The notes: generated by a model not told the origin, from the sequence alone. Counted from the stretch's first letter, positions 1 to 6,131 are shown. The stretch is DNA of 17,943 nucleotides from SICV01 sp038045265 (GCA_038045265.1 JBBSYL010000004.1:1-17943); one strand, 5' to 3'. Numbers and translations: made by a program.

Positions 1-54
1 TAAAAAAGGAGGAGACTTGACTATTTAATCATATCCCTTTAAGTAAACAGTATC
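1..54. repeat. Left copy of 54-bp terminal inverted repeat
   Basis: These 54 bases are the exact reverse complement of 17890-17943, with no mismatch; base 55 differs. The repeat contains a purine-rich GGAGGAG (9-15) and an A/T-rich middle. It lies just upstream of the promoter of the zinc-ribbon gene and holds no ORF. It could be the end of an element, a dispersed genomic repeat, or the k-mer where an assembler stopped; the window alone cannot decide. Confidence 0.9.
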
Positions 55-68
55 AGTGCTTAATTAGA

Positions 69-76
69 TTTAAATA
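69..76 (+). promoter_or_regulatory. TATA box of the zinc-ribbon gene
   Basis: TTTAAATA is centred 25.5 nt before the ATG at 98. This is the archaeal TATA-to-start distance, so the transcript should be leaderless and begin at 98 rather than at the in-frame ATG at 80. Confidence 0.6.
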
Positions 77-97
77 GAGATGATTTATGGATTTGGA

Positions 98-466
98 ATG
101 CCAAATTATGATTATGTATGTGGTAAATGCGGGGAAAAGTATGAATTGAATCATCCAATGAGTTCTAAAGGTAAATACAGATGTACTGCGGATGGTTGTG
201 AAGGACTATTAGCTAAAATACCCAGTAGTTTCGGCATAGGGGGTTCTGGGAATGGGAAAAGTGCGAGTCTACCTGAAGATTCTGTGAAAGCTATTCCAGC
301 TATGCAGAACATTGGATATATAGACCATAAGAAAAAAGTTGTTGTGAATAAAACCCCTCTTACTAGAACATTTGTTACTGGGGCACAAATAGAAAGGGCA
401 GTAAAAAGTGGAAATTATGCTTTTACAGGAGATGGAAATTTGCATTTTATTGAGTCAGATAAGTAA
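98..466 (+). CDS. FmdB-like zinc-ribbon protein
   Basis: A 122-residue protein. Its first 45 residues resemble the FmdB-type zinc ribbon (opening M-P-x-Y-x-Y-x-C), with metal-binding Cys pairs C8-x2-C11 and C29-x4-C34, then the usual G/S-rich stretch (SSFGIGGSG). The remaining ~70 residues (to FIESDK) match nothing I recognise and are not part of the short classical FmdB domain. An in-frame ATG at 80 would add six residues, but the FmdB opening and TATA spacing both favour 98. The family is often called 'regulatory', but its biochemical role is poorly defined; binding of zinc is a family inference. It is the first gene inside the left repeat, followed 29 bp later by uppP, which has its own promoter. 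Confidence 0.7.
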   Translation: MPNYDYVCGKCGEKYELNHPMSSKGKYRCTADGCEGLLAKIPSSFGIGGSGNGKSASLPEDSVKAIPAMQNIGYIDHKKKVVVNKTPLTRTFVTGAQIERAVKSGNYAFTGDGNLHFIESDK

Positions 467-474
467 ATTTATTA
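467..474 (+). promoter_or_regulatory. TATA box of uppP
   Basis: ATTTATTA is centred 25.5 nt before the ATG at 496, consistent with leaderless transcription starting at the uppP start codon. Confidence 0.5.
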
Positions 475-495
475 ACATATAATTTTCTTAATAAT

Positions 496-1269
496 ATGAT
501 AAACGAGTTTTTGGCTAATATTGTTCTGGCTATTGTTCAAGGTATAGCTGAATGGATACCAATCTCTAGTTCGAGTCATTTAGTTCTCGTTGGGAAACTT
601 TTAGGATATGATATAAGTTTGCAAACTTCTGTGGCGTTGCATTTTGGAACATTGATGGCGGTATTTGTTTACTTTGGAAAGGATATAGTAAATATTTTGA
701 GAGATTTATTTAGATTAAAATTTAAAAGCGAAGATGGAAAGCTTGGAGTTGCGATTATAATTGCTACAATTCCTGCAGGAATTATTGGATTTTTCTTAAG
801 AGATATTATATCTGAAATGGGAAATAATCTTAGATTGATTGCAATAGGGTTAGCTATAACAAGCATAATTTTGTTTATAGGAAGCATTTCGAGAAATAAG
901 AATAAAGACATAGGTTATGGATATGCATTATTTATTGGATGTGTGCAGATACTTTCATTGTTTAGGGGGATATCTAGGTCTGGAAGTACTATCTCTACTG
1001 CTTTGTTGCTTGGGATGAATGAGAAAAATGCAGTGAAATTTTCTTTTTTGCTTTCAATACCTATAATATTTGGAGCAAATATATTGAGTATTGGGAATAA
1101 CACTCTGCCTTCTGAATTGTTTATCGCAAGTTTTGTTTCATTTTTAGTAGGATTATGCATGATACATTTTTCATTCAAATATATTTTATCGGATAGGAAG
1201 AATTTGAGATGGTTTGCTTTGTTTGTGCTTTTGGAAGCGATTGTTATTTTGATTTCTATTCTGTTTTAA
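496..1269 (+). CDS. uppP: Undecaprenyl-diphosphate phosphatase UppP (BacA family)
   Basis: This 257-residue polytopic membrane protein has the two UppP/BacA signatures. The first is Q15-G-I-A-E19 followed by the Ser-rich WIPISSSSHL; the second is G158-I-S-R-S-G-S-T, whose R161 corresponds to the catalytic Arg of the family. The family motif usually reads PGxSRSG; here Pro is replaced by Arg (F-R-G-I-S). Length is normal. The enzyme dephosphorylates a polyprenyl diphosphate to recycle the lipid carrier for surface glycan assembly; in an archaeon the substrate may be a dolichol-type or undecaprenyl carrier. It fits functionally with the processive glycosyltransferase at 15373. No SD precedes the start; a TATA box is correctly spaced for a leaderless mRNA. 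Confidence 0.92.
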   Translation: MINEFLANIVLAIVQGIAEWIPISSSSHLVLVGKLLGYDISLQTSVALHFGTLMAVFVYFGKDIVNILRDLFRLKFKSEDGKLGVAIIIATIPAGIIGFFLRDIISEMGNNLRLIAIGLAITSIILFIGSISRNKNKDIGYGYALFIGCVQILSLFRGISRSGSTISTALLLGMNEKNAVKFSFLLSIPIIFGANILSIGNNTLPSELFIASFVSFLVGLCMIHFSFKYILSDRKNLRWFALFVLLEAIVILISILF

Positions 1270-1283
1270 ATAGAAAGATTTTT

Positions 1284-1303
1284 AAGTAAGGAAATTCTTA
1301 CTT
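1284..1303 (+). promoter_or_regulatory. Palindromic operator of the AbrB-MazF module
   Basis: AAGTAAG-N6-CTTACTT is a perfect inverted repeat with 7-nt arms. It lies between the TATA-like TTTTTAAG (1279-1286, centred 25.5 nt before 1308) and the antitoxin start codon, where a bound repressor would cover the transcription start. The core GTAAG-N6-CTTAC recurs at 5593-5608 before the other AbrB antitoxin gene. Autoregulation by the AbrB protein is inferred. Confidence 0.7.
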
Positions 1304-1307
1304 GTAT

Positions 1308-1541
1308 ATGGAAACTAAAATAATTAAAGTTACAGATAAAGGACAAATATCTTTGCCTGTTCAGATAAGAGAAGCACTTAATATTGAACAGGGGGATGAG
1401 CTAATTATAACTCGAGATGACAAGGCAATCATTATTAAAAAGATAAGAAAAGAAGATTTTTCTGATTTGCTAAAACATAGTGAGAAAGTAGCGAAAAAGC
1501 TTTGGAATAATAAAGAGGATGAGGTTTGGGATAATGTATGA
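1308..1541 (+). CDS. AbrB/MazE-type antitoxin
   Basis: A 77-residue protein whose first ~45 residues are a swapped-hairpin AbrB DNA-binding domain: KGQISLPVQIREAL, then GDELIIT, then a terminal IIIKK strand. The C-terminal ~30 residues are charged and presumably wrap the toxin. A TTG at 1302 would add two residues, but the ATG at 1308 has the standard TATA spacing and starts directly with METKIIKVTDKGQ. The stop overlaps the MazF-like toxin start by 8 bp, a typical antitoxin-first TA operon. It should neutralise the toxin and repress its own promoter through the palindrome at 1284-1303. It shares its fold and operator, but not its toxin type, with the module at 5610-6131. Confidence 0.85.
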   Translation: METKIIKVTDKGQISLPVQIREALNIEQGDELIITRDDKAIIIKKIRKEDFSDLLKHSEKVAKKLWNNKEDEVWDNV

Positions 1542-1866
1542 GCAAGGAGAAATTGTAGTAGTACATTTTCCTTTTTCAGATTTAAGTAATATTCGGCAGA
1601 GACCAGTTTTGATTTTATCAAAAAGTAAAGATAATATGCAGTCAGAGGATGTTGTTACTTGCGGAATAACTTCAAACTTAAAAAATACGCCCTATTCAGT
1701 TTTAATAGATAATAAAGATTTGGAAAAAGGAGTTATTCCAAAGGAAAGTAGGGTTAAAGTTAATAAAATTTTTACATTGGATAAGGCAATTATAAGGAAG
1801 AAGATTGCTAAACTGAATAAAAATTGTTTTGATAAAGTTAAGGAAGAATACTTTAAGATGATTTAA
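1534..1866 (+). CDS. mazF: MazF/PemK-family endoribonuclease toxin
   Basis: This 110-residue protein fits the MazF/PemK fold. The N-terminus GEIVVVHFPFSD, then RQRPVLILS, carries the strand pair and the catalytic Arg of the family, and a conserved strand follows (V-T-C-G-I-T-S). The usual VPKESRVKVNKIFTLD-like segment (residues 70-85) is intact. MazF toxins are sequence-specific mRNA interferases acting in the cytosol. An in-frame ATG at 1519 exists, but 1534 gives the expected N-terminus and a purine-rich tract (GAGGATGAGG) lies about 10 nt upstream. It overlaps the antitoxin gene by 8 bp, so translation is probably coupled. No key residue appears missing, so it is likely active. Cleavage specificity cannot be read from sequence. 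Confidence 0.88.
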   Translation: MYEQGEIVVVHFPFSDLSNIRQRPVLILSKSKDNMQSEDVVTCGITSNLKNTPYSVLIDNKDLEKGVIPKESRVKVNKIFTLDKAIIRKKIAKLNKNCFDKVKEEYFKMI

Positions 1867-1911
1867 ATGAGAAATTAAATTTTAGTATATATTCTTTGAA
1901 GTGAAGCAATG

Positions 1912-1919
1912 CTTATATA
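1912..1919 (+). promoter_or_regulatory. TATA box of the PD-(D/E)XK nuclease gene
   Basis: CTTATATA is centred 25.5 nt before the ATG at 1941. It also forms part of an 8-bp inverted repeat (AGTATATA at 1884-1891 with TATATACT at 1914-1921) that could be an operator, but A/T-rich arms of this size may arise by chance. Confidence 0.5.
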
Positions 1920-1940
1920 CTGAAATGAAATGTTTTTTTA

Positions 1941-3062
1941 ATGGGAAGAAGGCGTGATGTTAGATGTGATTTAGTTCTGCAGAGAAAGAAACCAATATAT
2001 ACTTCTTTTCAGCCTGAGGATTATGCAACAACGATAGGTTATAATCATGTTGTTGCAAAAAGAAATATAGGTGTTTTCTTTACAGGATTATCTGCTATTT
2101 ATCTTGATGGAGGAAAAGTTAGAAGGATTACTAAAGCAGACACTGTTAGACTAATAGATGGGCAAGCTTTGACATTCAGACCAGATTTGACTCAGAAGGA
2201 TTCTAAAGGACTTCACTTTACTGAAGTTAAGGCGGTGTCTAAGGCACATGGTGGGCAAGTTTTTCTTTATACAAAACAATTGGCTCATTATATAGGAGCT
2301 ATGATGCAAAGAATGAATAAAGGAGATAGATTACCCAGTGTTAATTATGTATTATGGCGATATGCAAATAGGAATGATAATATTTCTCCTTATTCTATGG
2401 GTCCAAGAGAATTGCTTGAATATTTATCTTCCACTGTCAAGGGGGGGCTGGTTATCCCCTTGAATTTAACTTTGGCTGTTTATGCCTTGGCTAATCATCT
2501 TAGTTTAAATCATAGTGGTTCTAAACATTCTGAGAGCGAAGCTTCTTATAAACAACCAAGAATCTCTCTTCTTAGAGTATTGGGCGAGCAAGATGAAATG
2601 GTTAATTTGAGGGAGGGAGGAGTTATGGAAAAAGTATTTGATGATTATGTTTGTAGTTTGCAAAGAGAATTTAATAGAAAAAATACTGTCGGGCCTAGAA
2701 GAAGCTGGAGAAAGAAAACTAGAAGAAAACCATTAATTGTTTTAAAAGATGGATGGATTGATGGTGAAAAAAGAAGAGTAGAGGAAGTTAGAGAGTTTGC
2801 AAGTGAGCATCTCGCACTTGATAGTTTAGTTGTTGATAGAAATGATTCAAGATCTTTAAAAGGAAGAATGTTTTACAGGGGAAAAGCATTGAAGCTTGCT
2901 GATTTTCCAATTACGACTTATAGTTTTGAAAGTAGAGGAGCGGAGAGAAAATGGTTGGATCATTTTTCTGCTAATAGGGGAGAGATATTGAGATTTTTAA
3001 GAATTCCAGACTTTAAAGGTCAAGAAGAGAGAATGGAAAGAGAAGGGAAATTGCCATTTTAG
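1941..3062 (+). CDS. PD-(D/E)XK nuclease-like protein
   Basis: A 373-residue soluble protein. Residues 79-117 carry a readable PD-(D/E)XK core: P81-D82, then F-T-E95-V-K97, then Q113-L-A-H-Y117, the last matching the Q-x3-Y motif of RecB/Cas4-like nucleases. The spacing D82-E95-x-K97 is normal for metal-dependent DNA cleavage. I see no Cys cluster, so it is not a canonical Cas4. The rest, including a basic patch RRSWRKKTRRK near residue 250-262, matches nothing I recognise. A TATA box gives a leaderless start at 1941. It is followed 42 bp later by the promoter and start of a split DNA-glycosylase-like gene, with a second glycosylase-like gene converging, so a role in DNA repair or defence is inferred. 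It could also be a mobile-element nuclease. Confidence 0.65.
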   Translation: MGRRRDVRCDLVLQRKKPIYTSFQPEDYATTIGYNHVVAKRNIGVFFTGLSAIYLDGGKVRRITKADTVRLIDGQALTFRPDLTQKDSKGLHFTEVKAVSKAHGGQVFLYTKQLAHYIGAMMQRMNKGDRLPSVNYVLWRYANRNDNISPYSMGPRELLEYLSSTVKGGLVIPLNLTLAVYALANHLSLNHSGSKHSESEASYKQPRISLLRVLGEQDEMVNLREGGVMEKVFDDYVCSLQREFNRKNTVGPRRSWRKKTRRKPLIVLKDGWIDGEKRRVEEVREFASEHLALDSLVVDRNDSRSLKGRMFYRGKALKLADFPITTYSFESRGAERKWLDHFSANRGEILRFLRIPDFKGQEERMEREGKLPF

Positions 3063-3076
3063 TTTTACAATAATGC

Positions 3077-3084
3077 TTATAAAC
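3077..3084 (+). promoter_or_regulatory. TATA box of the split glycosylase gene
   Basis: TTATAAAC is centred about 25 nt before the ATG at 3105, in the 42-bp gap after the nuclease gene. It indicates that transcription starts at 3105, not at the later ATG at 3245 in the other frame. Confidence 0.5.
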
Positions 3085-3104
3085 TTATTATTTAGATTTG
3101 TTTT

Positions 3105-3266
3105 ATGGGTGTTGATTTGAGAGATAAGATAAGTGATGAGGAAATTAAGAGAGCGAGAGAAGTGCTTGACAGATTTGTTGTGAGAGATTTGAATAGGGCG
3201 AGTGCACTTGAATCTGGGGTATATGCTATTGCAAACAGGCGTCTATGTGGGATGGTGCGCCTGTGA
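3105..3266 (+). CDS. N-terminal frame of a split HhH-GPD glycosylase-like gene
   Basis: This ORF encodes 53 residues, beginning MGVDLRDKISDEEIKRARE and ending in TGA at 3264-3266. Its start has a well-placed TATA box, so it is the real 5' end of the transcript. The helical sequence is of the kind that opens archaeal OGG/AGOG-type glycosylases. It overlaps by 22 nt the ORF at 3245-3961, which lies in the -1 frame relative to it and carries the catalytic part. The simplest reading is one gene interrupted by a single-base indel between about 3230 and 3264 (mutation or assembly error). Programmed frameshifting or a coupled second start at 3245 are alternatives. Confidence 0.55.
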   Translation: MGVDLRDKISDEEIKRAREVLDRFVVRDLNRASALESGVYAIANRRLCGMVRL

Positions 3267-3961
3267 GAGTTGTTGCTGGATTAAGAAATGGAAAAATGGA
3301 TGAATATGCTAAACTAGATATTTTGTGCTATCCTGAAAAAGTAGAAAAGATTGCAAAAAAGAGAGGATGGAGATTTCATCATGAAAGAAGATTCGAACCA
3401 TTTGTAAAATATTTTGGACCTTTGCAGGACGATTTCTGGACAAGTATAGTCATGGCAGATAAAGGGGTTAGGGATTTTTATGATGGTGCTATTAATTGGA
3501 TGGCTTTCAAAACTATTTCTTTCTGGCATTTATGCATTGGAGGGGAGAATTTATTGCCCTTAGATGTTCATTTGCTTAGAACATTAAGAACAGATTTTGG
3601 ATTGAAGATAGATGAAAAATATTTTACTGGGAAAAGGAGAAAAAGAAAAAAGTTTTCAAGATGGATTGTGCAGAAAGGATTATTCGGAGTGGATTTTGAT
3701 TATGATGACGCAAATGTTCAAAGTGTTAGAAGTGTTCTAAGCAGGGCAGATTACTCAAGGGTAGAAAGAGAGGCGCAGGAATTATTCTCTAGAGATGAAA
3801 GATTTGTGGAAAATGGGAGATTGAATAATGCATTAGTTGCAGGTGTATTGTGGTGGAAGGGAGCGCAAAGAGGGGAATATGGGGCAGAGACCATATTTGG
3901 GAAAGGAGAGCATGGATTCGATAAATTACCTTATGGGGATTTAAGCAGATTTAAGGTTTAG
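3245..3961 (+). CDS. HhH-GPD (OGG/AGOG-like) DNA glycosylase, catalytic part
   Basis: The ORF is 238 residues long. F-K89-T-I-S-F followed by L-L-P-L-D107-V-H-L-L-R matches the Lys and Asp pair of 8-oxoguanine glycosylase/AP lyases of the archaeal OGG2/AGOG type. There, Lys forms the Schiff base and Asp activates it. A final helix NNALVAGVLWW resembles the conserved D-x2-LW helix of the family, though without the Asp. A basic insert (KRRKRKKF, 131-138) is unusual. The frame is open upstream only to 3212, and the promoter and probable N-terminus lie in another frame at 3105. The 3' end overlaps the convergent glycosylase-like gene by 11 bp. The predicted role is removal of damaged or modified bases; substrate and activity of the split gene are uncertain. 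Confidence 0.6.
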   Translation: MWDGAPVRVVAGLRNGKMDEYAKLDILCYPEKVEKIAKKRGWRFHHERRFEPFVKYFGPLQDDFWTSIVMADKGVRDFYDGAINWMAFKTISFWHLCIGGENLLPLDVHLLRTLRTDFGLKIDEKYFTGKRRKRKKFSRWIVQKGLFGVDFDYDDANVQSVRSVLSRADYSRVEREAQELFSRDERFVENGRLNNALVAGVLWWKGAQRGEYGAETIFGKGEHGFDKLPYGDLSRFKV

Positions 3962-4958
3962 GCTTCTTAAAATTAAGGAGGGGTTGATTGGGATCTCTTT
4001 TCTCTCTATTATCTACTCTTTTGCCTTTTTCATCATAAACAATAAAATAGCCATTATCGTGGTTTAGTTGAGTATTTGCTGTGCATAAACCATCAACTAA
4101 AGGACAGTTAGTGAGACAGGCATGGTAATTGCTTAAGTAGCATATTCTTGAACCTATAATCCAGAGTGCGGCGTCTATGTCCAATAAGCTTAAACCTTGT
4201 TGTCTTGCTGTTTCTACATAAGCTTGTTCTAAAGCATCAACTAATAATCCTCCTGAATGAATTTTTCCTTCTTGTTTCAGATGGTTTGTTAGTTCTACAG
4301 CATTTGTATTTATTAGTATTCTTGCTTTATGCCTATCTATTTTAGGTCTTATATTTTCAGGGTCTATAGGTAGAGCGATGTTTCTTGAAGCATATTCCAT
4401 TAAAAGCAAATTGGCTAAACCAGTTCCTATTCCCTGTAATTTCATGAGTGTTGAACGGGCTTGAGAGACCGTTTTATATCTTACTAAATTTCTTGGATCT
4501 CCATCAAAATGATCCACCATAACTCTTGCATTGTTTAGGTAGCCTTGTGCAGTGCTCACATCTTTACTTATCGGAACATTATAGAATAAATTTTCTTTTA
4601 ATACTTCTCCTATTTCTGAAACTTGCCTTTTGATTACTTCTTGTGGAAAGAAAATCCAGCGTTTTTCTGGATTGTCCCAAGCGAGTCTTGCCTGTCTTTG
4701 AACTATTTTTGAAACGGAAATTCTGTCAATTGATGTTATTGTATAGAGAAATAATCCTGCAAGATTTTTGTCTTTTGGTTCTCTTTGTTGTGGGGAAAAT
4801 TCCATTTCTTCTGGGAGATTCCATTGAGGAAGGAATTCTTTGAAGCCATGCCTGAAAATTCCATATCTATTTTGAACTGCAGTATTTACCGCTTGCATAA
4901 CTTCAGCTAATCTTCTTTGATGAATTATGAATCCTTCTTGTTTTACTATTTTGGGCAT
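3951..4958 (-). CDS. HhH-GPD glycosylase-like protein with four-Cys (Fe-S?) loop
   Basis: A 335-residue protein. Its second half has a helix-hairpin-helix LQGIGTGLAN (174-183), then K-I-D208-R-H matching the catalytic Asp region of EndoIII/MutY-type glycosylases. A helix LDIDAALWIIGS (259-270) leads into C273-x7-C281-x3-C285-x6-C292. The EndoIII [4Fe-4S] loop is C-x6-C-x2-C-x5-C, so each spacing here is one longer. The hairpin has Gly where bifunctional EndoIII has Lys, so a MutY-like monofunctional enzyme is more likely than an AP lyase. The Gln-rich composition differs from the Lys/Glu/Ile-rich neighbours, hinting at transfer. It has its own leaderless promoter and converges on the other glycosylase gene. 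Confidence 0.6.
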   Translation of the reverse strand: MPKIVKQEGFIIHQRRLAEVMQAVNTAVQNRYGIFRHGFKEFLPQWNLPEEMEFSPQQREPKDKNLAGLFLYTITSIDRISVSKIVQRQARLAWDNPEKRWIFFPQEVIKRQVSEIGEVLKENLFYNVPISKDVSTAQGYLNNARVMVDHFDGDPRNLVRYKTVSQARSTLMKLQGIGTGLANLLLMEYASRNIALPIDPENIRPKIDRHKARILINTNAVELTNHLKQEGKIHSGGLLVDALEQAYVETARQQGLSLLDIDAALWIIGSRICYLSNYHACLTNCPLVDGLCTANTQLNHDNGYFIVYDEKGKRVDNREKRDPNQPLLNFKKPKP

Positions 4959-4979
4959 TAGAAATTATTTATTGGGCGG

Positions 4980-4987
4980 TATAAAAG
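4980..4987 (-). promoter_or_regulatory. TATA box of the four-Cys glycosylase-like gene
   Basis: On the minus strand this reads CTTTTATA, centred 25.5 nt before the ATG at 4958. It shares the 77-bp divergent gap with the promoter of the RelE-like gene (AATTAAAT at 5006-5013, plus strand). Confidence 0.5.
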
Positions 4988-5035
4988 GATTGTTGTTGTG
5001 GAAGAAATTAAATAGAATATGTAGTTAACTTAAGT

Positions 5036-5293
5036 ATGTATAAATTATTTGTTGCTAATAAGAAGACTGAAAAAATGTTAAATGAGTATATTAATTTGAG
5101 GGATGATGTTAAAGATAAACTCGATAGACTTAAAATTGAACCTAGAAGAGCAAATGGAGCACATCCTTTGCATGGTGAACTGGATGGGAAGTGGGCTTGC
5201 TGGATTGGTTCAAATATAAGACTGTTATATATTATTAAAGAGGATAAAAAAGAGATTGTAATTTTGGCTATTGGCAGTCATAAAGTCTACTAA
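5036..5293 (+). CDS. RelE/ParE-superfamily toxin-like protein
   Basis: This 85-residue protein has the compact RelE/YafQ-type layout. Two N-terminal helices (residues 8-34) are followed by HPLHGELDGKWACWIG (53-68), where 'L.G.l.G.w....g..RllY' is the family pattern, and then NIRLLYII and a closing IVILAIGSHKVY. Such toxins cleave mRNA on the ribosome or, in the ParE branch, inhibit gyrase. The SHKVY end fits the YafQ/HigB-like side, but I do not assign a target. Its TATA box (5006-5013) gives a start at 5036. No antitoxin gene lies upstream on the same strand. Instead an RHH antitoxin-like gene converges and overlaps its last 4 bases, an unusual arrangement. Confidence 0.75.
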   Translation: MYKLFVANKKTEKMLNEYINLRDDVKDKLDRLKIEPRRANGAHPLHGELDGKWACWIGSNIRLLYIIKEDKKEIVILAIGSHKVY

Positions 5294-5517
5294 TATTTAA
5301 ATTCCTTAATCTTGCCCTTTTTTATATTTTTTTCACTTAACCTAATTTGACTCATTAAGTCTTTGTCTTCTAATATCTCTTTTTCTTCTAATTTTATTAT
5401 TTGATTTCTAATTGCTTCTCTTATGAATTCTGTTTTAGTCATATAATTATGTTTTTGCATTACTTTTTCAATTGCTTTCAGAAAGTTCTCTTCTATCTTT
5501 AGACTTATGTTTTCCAT
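5290..5517 (-). CDS. Ribbon-helix-helix (CopG/Arc-type) antitoxin-like protein
   Basis: This 75-residue protein begins MENISLKIEENFLKAIEK, the RHH DNA-binding strand and first helix. TKTEFIREAIRNQII then forms the second helix. The remaining ~30 residues are charged and likely disordered, as in antitoxins that wrap RelE-type toxins. The gene runs opposite to the RelE-like toxin gene and overlaps its 3' end by 4 bp. Its promoter region carries a palindrome plus a direct repeat typical of RHH operators. Being the antitoxin of the convergent toxin is inferred from proximity and family pairing; it could also be a lone regulator. Confidence 0.72.
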   Translation of the reverse strand: MENISLKIEENFLKAIEKVMQKHNYMTKTEFIREAIRNQIIKLEEKEILEDKDLMSQIRLSEKNIKKGKIKEFKY

Positions 5518-5519
5518 CT

Positions 5520-5546
5520 TACTACTTGGTAGTATTAGGTAGTATT
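5520..5546 (-). promoter_or_regulatory. RHH operator: palindrome plus direct repeat
   Basis: TACTACTTGGTAGTA (5520-5534) is a perfect inverted repeat with 6-nt arms and a 3-nt centre. GGTAGTATT occurs at 5528-5536 and again at 5538-5546, a 10-bp period, i.e. one helical turn. The A/T-rich TATA candidate follows at 5543-5550. This half-site arrangement fits binding of RHH dimers side by side just upstream of the antitoxin start at 5517. Confidence 0.65.
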
Positions 5547-5592
5547 TAAAGATTATGACTGGGTTGATGTTTTAGAAAGATTTATATATTAA

Positions 5593-5608
5593 GTAAGAAT
5601 AGTCTTAC
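5593..5608 (+). promoter_or_regulatory. Palindromic operator of the AbrB-RelE module
   Basis: GTAAG-AATAGT-CTTAC sits between the TATA box TTTATATA (5581-5588, centred 25.5 nt before the start) and the ATG at 5610. The arms and 6-nt spacing are the same as at 1286-1301 upstream of the AbrB-MazF module, suggesting a common recognition site for two different AbrB antitoxins. Confidence 0.7.
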
Positions 5609-5609
5609 C

Positions 5610-5879
5610 ATGGCGCAGATAGACATAACGAAGATGAGTAGTAAGGGGCAAATAGTCATACCTCAAGAGCTTAGAATGGACTTTAATGAAGGGGATAAAA
5701 TACTGGTGATTAGAAATGAAGATAGAATTATTCTTAAAAAGGCAGACAAATTTGATAAACAACTTGAAGAAGATTTGAAGTTTGCTAAAAGAGCGGAAGA
5801 AGGATGGAAGGAGATTGAGGCTGGAAAGGGCGTTAAAATGAGTGTTGAAGACTTTCTCAATGAAATGAAAAAGTGGTGA
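5610..5879 (+). CDS. AbrB-type antitoxin paired with a RelE-like toxin
   Basis: This 89-residue protein has an N-terminal AbrB swapped-hairpin domain: MSSKGQIVIPQELR, GDKILVIRNEDRIILKK, residues 9-45. A charged helical tail of about 45 residues follows, ending in MSVEDFLNEMKKW, which likely contacts the toxin. The start at 5610 has an ideal TATA box. The toxin gene begins 3 bp after the stop, with a purine-rich GGTGAT near its start, so the two are cotranscribed. Its DNA-binding hairpin resembles that of the antitoxin at 1308 (both with K-G-Q-I), consistent with the shared operator. AbrB antitoxins paired with RelE-fold toxins are known in archaea. Confidence 0.85.
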   Translation: MAQIDITKMSSKGQIVIPQELRMDFNEGDKILVIRNEDRIILKKADKFDKQLEEDLKFAKRAEEGWKEIEAGKGVKMSVEDFLNEMKKW

Positions 5880-5882
5880 TAA

Positions 5883-6131
5883 ATGGTAAAAACGATAGTA
5901 AGAGCTCCAAGATTTGTTCAGCAAATCAATAAACTCGATAAGAGCTATTTAGAAAGAATTCAAAAATTAATTGCTAAAATTATTAATAATCCTGATATTG
6001 GAAAGCCAATGAGATTTGATAGAAAAGGAACGAGAGAAGTTTATGTTTCACCATTTAGATTATCATATACATATAACAACGAAATGGATATGCTTTATTT
6101 ATTGGATATTTATCACAAAGATGTGCAGTGA
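5883..6131 (+). CDS. RelE/ParE-family toxin
   Basis: An 82-residue protein. Its RelE-fold layout has an N-terminal strand and two helices (FVQQINKLDKSYLERIQKLI, residues 12-31), an N-P-D-I-G-K-P-M linker, and strands ending R-E-V-Y-V-S-P-F-R-L-S-Y and L-L-D-I-Y-H-K-D. The final H-K-D matches the C-terminal catalytic-type tail of RelE relatives. It probably cleaves ribosome-associated mRNA. It is 3 bp downstream of its AbrB antitoxin gene and has no promoter of its own. Length is normal and no disruption is visible. Confidence 0.82.
   Translation: MVKTIVRAPRFVQQINKLDKSYLERIQKLIAKIINNPDIGKPMRFDRKGTREVYVSPFRLSYTYNNEMDMLYLLDIYHKDVQ

Noticed and set aside
568..579. AGTTCGAGTCAT resembles a tRNA T-arm core
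   Set aside because: It lies inside the uppP reading frame at the conserved SSSSHL motif, and no acceptor or anticodon arms surround it.
1884..1921. 8-bp inverted repeat AGTATATA...TATATACT before the nuclease gene as an operator
   Set aside because: The arms are pure A/T-rich sequence, the 22-nt spacing is loose, and one arm is the TATA box itself. Chance is likely, so it is only mentioned with the promoter.
1941..3062. Nuclease gene as cas4 of a CRISPR system
   Set aside because: It lacks the Cas4 Cys cluster, and no cas1, cas2 or repeat array is nearby; only the RecB-like motifs are shared.
3390..3400. ATTCGAACC-like segment suggesting a tRNA T-loop
   Set aside because: It is within the glycosylase ORF (residues near RRFEPF) and no cloverleaf can be built around it.
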